Shown: one piece after another, positions 62,426 through 64,000 of the stretch
How the letters are laid out: each line of letters opens with the position of its first letter
How positions within the stretch are numbered: the first letter of the stretch is position 1
Assembly (NCBI RefSeq): GCF_007990755.1
Contig: NZ_BJXA01000002.1
Span: forward strand, 186,001 to 250,000
Reading direction: 5' to 3'
Source of the DNA: Nocardia ninae NBRC 108245
GTDB taxonomy: Bacteria > Actinomycetota > Actinomycetes > Mycobacteriales > Mycobacteriaceae
Length of the DNA: 64,000 nucleotides
Made by a program: the position numbers and the translations under genes
The notes under the pieces: model-generated
The model's database searches: none
What the model was told of the DNA's origin: nothing
The model's input: the letters and a program-made list of their open reading frames with translations, nothing else

Positions 62426-64000
62426 TCAAGCGGCGTACATGGCGGCGATGAGGTCGGCCTGCTCGGCGTGCACGATCGGACGTTTGACCTTCCCGGTCGA
62501 CGTCAGCTCCCCGCTCTGGTCGGTCCACGGCGTCGGCAGCACCCGCCACGCCTTGACCTGCTGGAATGTGGCGAGCCGGGCATTGGCCGCCGCGACCGCC
62601 GACTGCACCTCCGCCAGCACCACCGGGTGCTCGGCCAGTTCGGCCGGGCCGCCCGCGAGACCGCGCGCCGCCGCCCACGCCTGGACGACTTCGCTTGCCA
62701 GGGTGAGCACGGCGACCAGATGCGGTCGCCGATCGCCGAAGACCAAGGCCTGACCGATGAGCGGGTGCTCCTTGAGCAGGTTCTCCACCGCGGCGGGCGC
62801 GATGTTCTTACCGTTGGTGGTGATGATGATTTCCTTCTTCCGGCCGACCAGCGACAGGAAGCCGTCGGAATCCAGCACGCCGAGGTCACCGGTGTGCAGC
62901 CAGCCGTCGCTGTCCACCAGTTCGGCTGTCTCCGTAGGTAATCCGAAGTAGCCCGGGGTACGCGCCGCGCCGCGGACCTGGATCTCGCCGTCGGGGGCGA
63001 GGCGCAACTCGATGCCCGGCAACGCGCGACCGACCGTCCCCAGTTTGAAGGCGACGGGGTTGTTGCCGGTGACCGCGCCGGTCATTTCCGTCATTCCGTA
63101 GACGTCGAGTATGAGCAGCCCGAGTCCCGCGAAGAAACGCGAAACCTCCACCGGCAGTGGGGCACCGGCGCTCATCGTGTACAGCACTCGGTCGAGTCCG
63201 AGCTGTGCACGCAGCCCCGCGAGCACCGAAGCGTCGGCCGCCGCGAACTTCTCGGCCGTTGCCGTGGTCGGCGACCGTCCGTACTGGCGACTCTCCACGT
63301 AGGCCCGCCCGGCCCGCATCGCCTCGGCGATGGTCGCGGTCTCGCCGTCCCGCGCGAGTCGCGCCTGGACGACGGCCATCATCTGTTCCCAATCCCGGGG
63401 TACGCCACGGAAGATGTGCGGGCGGGCCGCCCGCAACACGGCGGGCAACTGGGTGAGGTCGGCGCAGAAATGGGTGTGCGACCCGCGCACCACCGGCATG
63501 TACAGGTTGAACATCCGGGTGGACACGGCCGTGAACGGGATATGGGACACCTCGGTGCTGCGCGCCGCGGACGCGGCCGCCGACGAGACGGCCTCCTGGT
63601 AGAGCGCCATCCGATGGGTGATGATCACGCCCTTCGGATTACCGGTGGTCCCCGAGGTGTAGAGCAGGGTGAGCGTACTTTCGGGAGTCAGTGCCTGCCA
63701 ACGTTTGTCGATCGGTGCGGTCGCCAGCCGCTGCTGCCCGATGCGCAAAAGCTCAGTCCAGCTGAGGAATTGATCGCCGGGGGGACAGACCGCCGCGTCG
63801 ACCACGATCACCTTGCGCAGTTCCGGCAGGTCGGCCAGCACCGGCAGCCAGCGGTCGAGCTGTTCCTGACCATCGAGGACGGCGTACTTCGCGCCGCAAT
63901 CCCTTGCGACATAGGCGATCTGGTCGGCGGCGAGGCCATCGTGGACGGTGCTGGGGATCCCGCCCGCATGCACCGCACCGAGGTCGGCGAGGACGTGCTC
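62426..64000 (-). CDS. FadD15-like acyl-CoA ligase (N-terminus beyond window edge)
   Basis: At least 525 residues of an AMP-forming ligase are visible; the start lies beyond base 64000. Motifs: LLYTSGTTGNPKGVIITHR (P-loop), YGMTEMTGAV, HTGDLGVLDSDGFLSLVGRKKE and a C-terminal TSTGKVKRP with the catalytic lysine. The GKNIAPAAVEN and GDRRPHLVAVLTL segments are typical of FadD15/long-chain acyl-CoA synthetases. It activates a fatty or aromatic acid, and anthranilate is conceivable given the neighbouring kynureninase. It heads the visible part of the minus-strand operon, 49 bases before the thioesterase. Confidence 0.9.
   Translation of the reverse strand, partial: EHVLADLGAVHAGGIPSTVHDGLAADQIAYVARDCGAKYAVLDGQEQLDRWLPVLADLPELRKVIVVDAAVCPPGDQFLSWTELLRIGQQRLATAPIDKRWQALTPESTLTLLYTSGTTGNPKGVIITHRMALYQEAVSSAAASAARSTEVSHIPFTAVSTRMFNLYMPVVRGSHTHFCADLTQLPAVLRAARPHIFRGVPRDWEQMMAVVQARLARDGETATIAEAMRAGRAYVESRQYGRSPTTATAEKFAAADASVLAGLRAQLGLDRVLYTMSAGAPLPVEVSRFFAGLGLLILDVYGMTEMTGAVTGNNPVAFKLGTVGRALPGIELRLAPDGEIQVRGAARTPGYFGLPTETAELVDSDGWLHTGDLGVLDSDGFLSLVGRKKEIIITTNGKNIAPAAVENLLKEHPLIGQALVFGDRRPHLVAVLTLASEVVQAWAAARGLAGGPAELAEHPVVLAEVQSAVAAANARLATFQQVKAWRVLPTPWTDQSGELTSTGKVKRPIVHAEQADLIAAMYAA

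Overview
The window is GC-rich actinobacterial chromosome, most likely from Nocardia or a close relative in the Mycobacteriales. The reasons are a DevS/DevR (DosS/DosR) oxygen-sensing pair with Acg-type nitroreductases and a tandem universal stress protein, a DesA-type acyl-ACP desaturase, a giant CtpH/CtpI-like P-type ATPase, and a class A beta-lactamase divergent from a LysR regulator. I see no tRNA, rRNA, CRISPR array, insertion sequence or phage gene.

Layout. 1-11.1 kb: the end of a ferredoxin, a secreted lipase, then a dormancy-type block (devS-devR, nitroreductase, SulP carrier, universal stress protein, ArsR plus SRPBCC pair, second nitroreductase, desaturase), with DosR-like boxes in both divergent promoters. 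11.2-16.3 kb: a lipoprotein protein-arginine deiminase, small membrane proteins, and a TetR regulator divergent from a medium-chain reductase.

16.4-37.5 kb: the most unusual part, a biosynthetic-looking cluster bounded by two strong hairpin terminators. It has no NRPS or PKS but is crowded with ATP-dependent amide- and C-N-forming enzymes: an AsnRS-derived synthetase, two ATP-grasp ligases, a PP-loop protein, AsnB, and a glutamine-synthetase-like ligase. It also holds a two-subunit B12 glutamate mutase, a PLP decarboxylase, an FMN glutamate-synthase-like protein, a PanE-like reductase, a flavin monooxygenase, a P450, an exporter and an acyl-CoA synthetase fused to an SRPBCC domain. The genes lie in four transcription units around two divergent promoters that share an ACCCCCC motif. 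My inference is that 3-methylaspartate is made and then amidated, decarboxylated and ligated into a small peptide-like metabolite.

38-57.2 kb: accessory and stress genes. They include a bicupin, a PAS-ANTAR regulator, an SDR, a KGG stress protein, a STAS protein, a P-type ATPase operon, a GH65 phosphorylase with its phosphoglucomutase, a beta-lactamase/LysR module with a second serine hydrolase, a LysE exporter and a membrane phosphoesterase. 57.2-64 kb: a tightly coupled minus-strand operon for tryptophan-kynurenine derived chemistry (acyl-CoA ligase, thioesterase, TDO-like, kynureninase, methyltransferase, FAD oxidoreductase). It runs off the right edge and looks like part of a second natural-product pathway.
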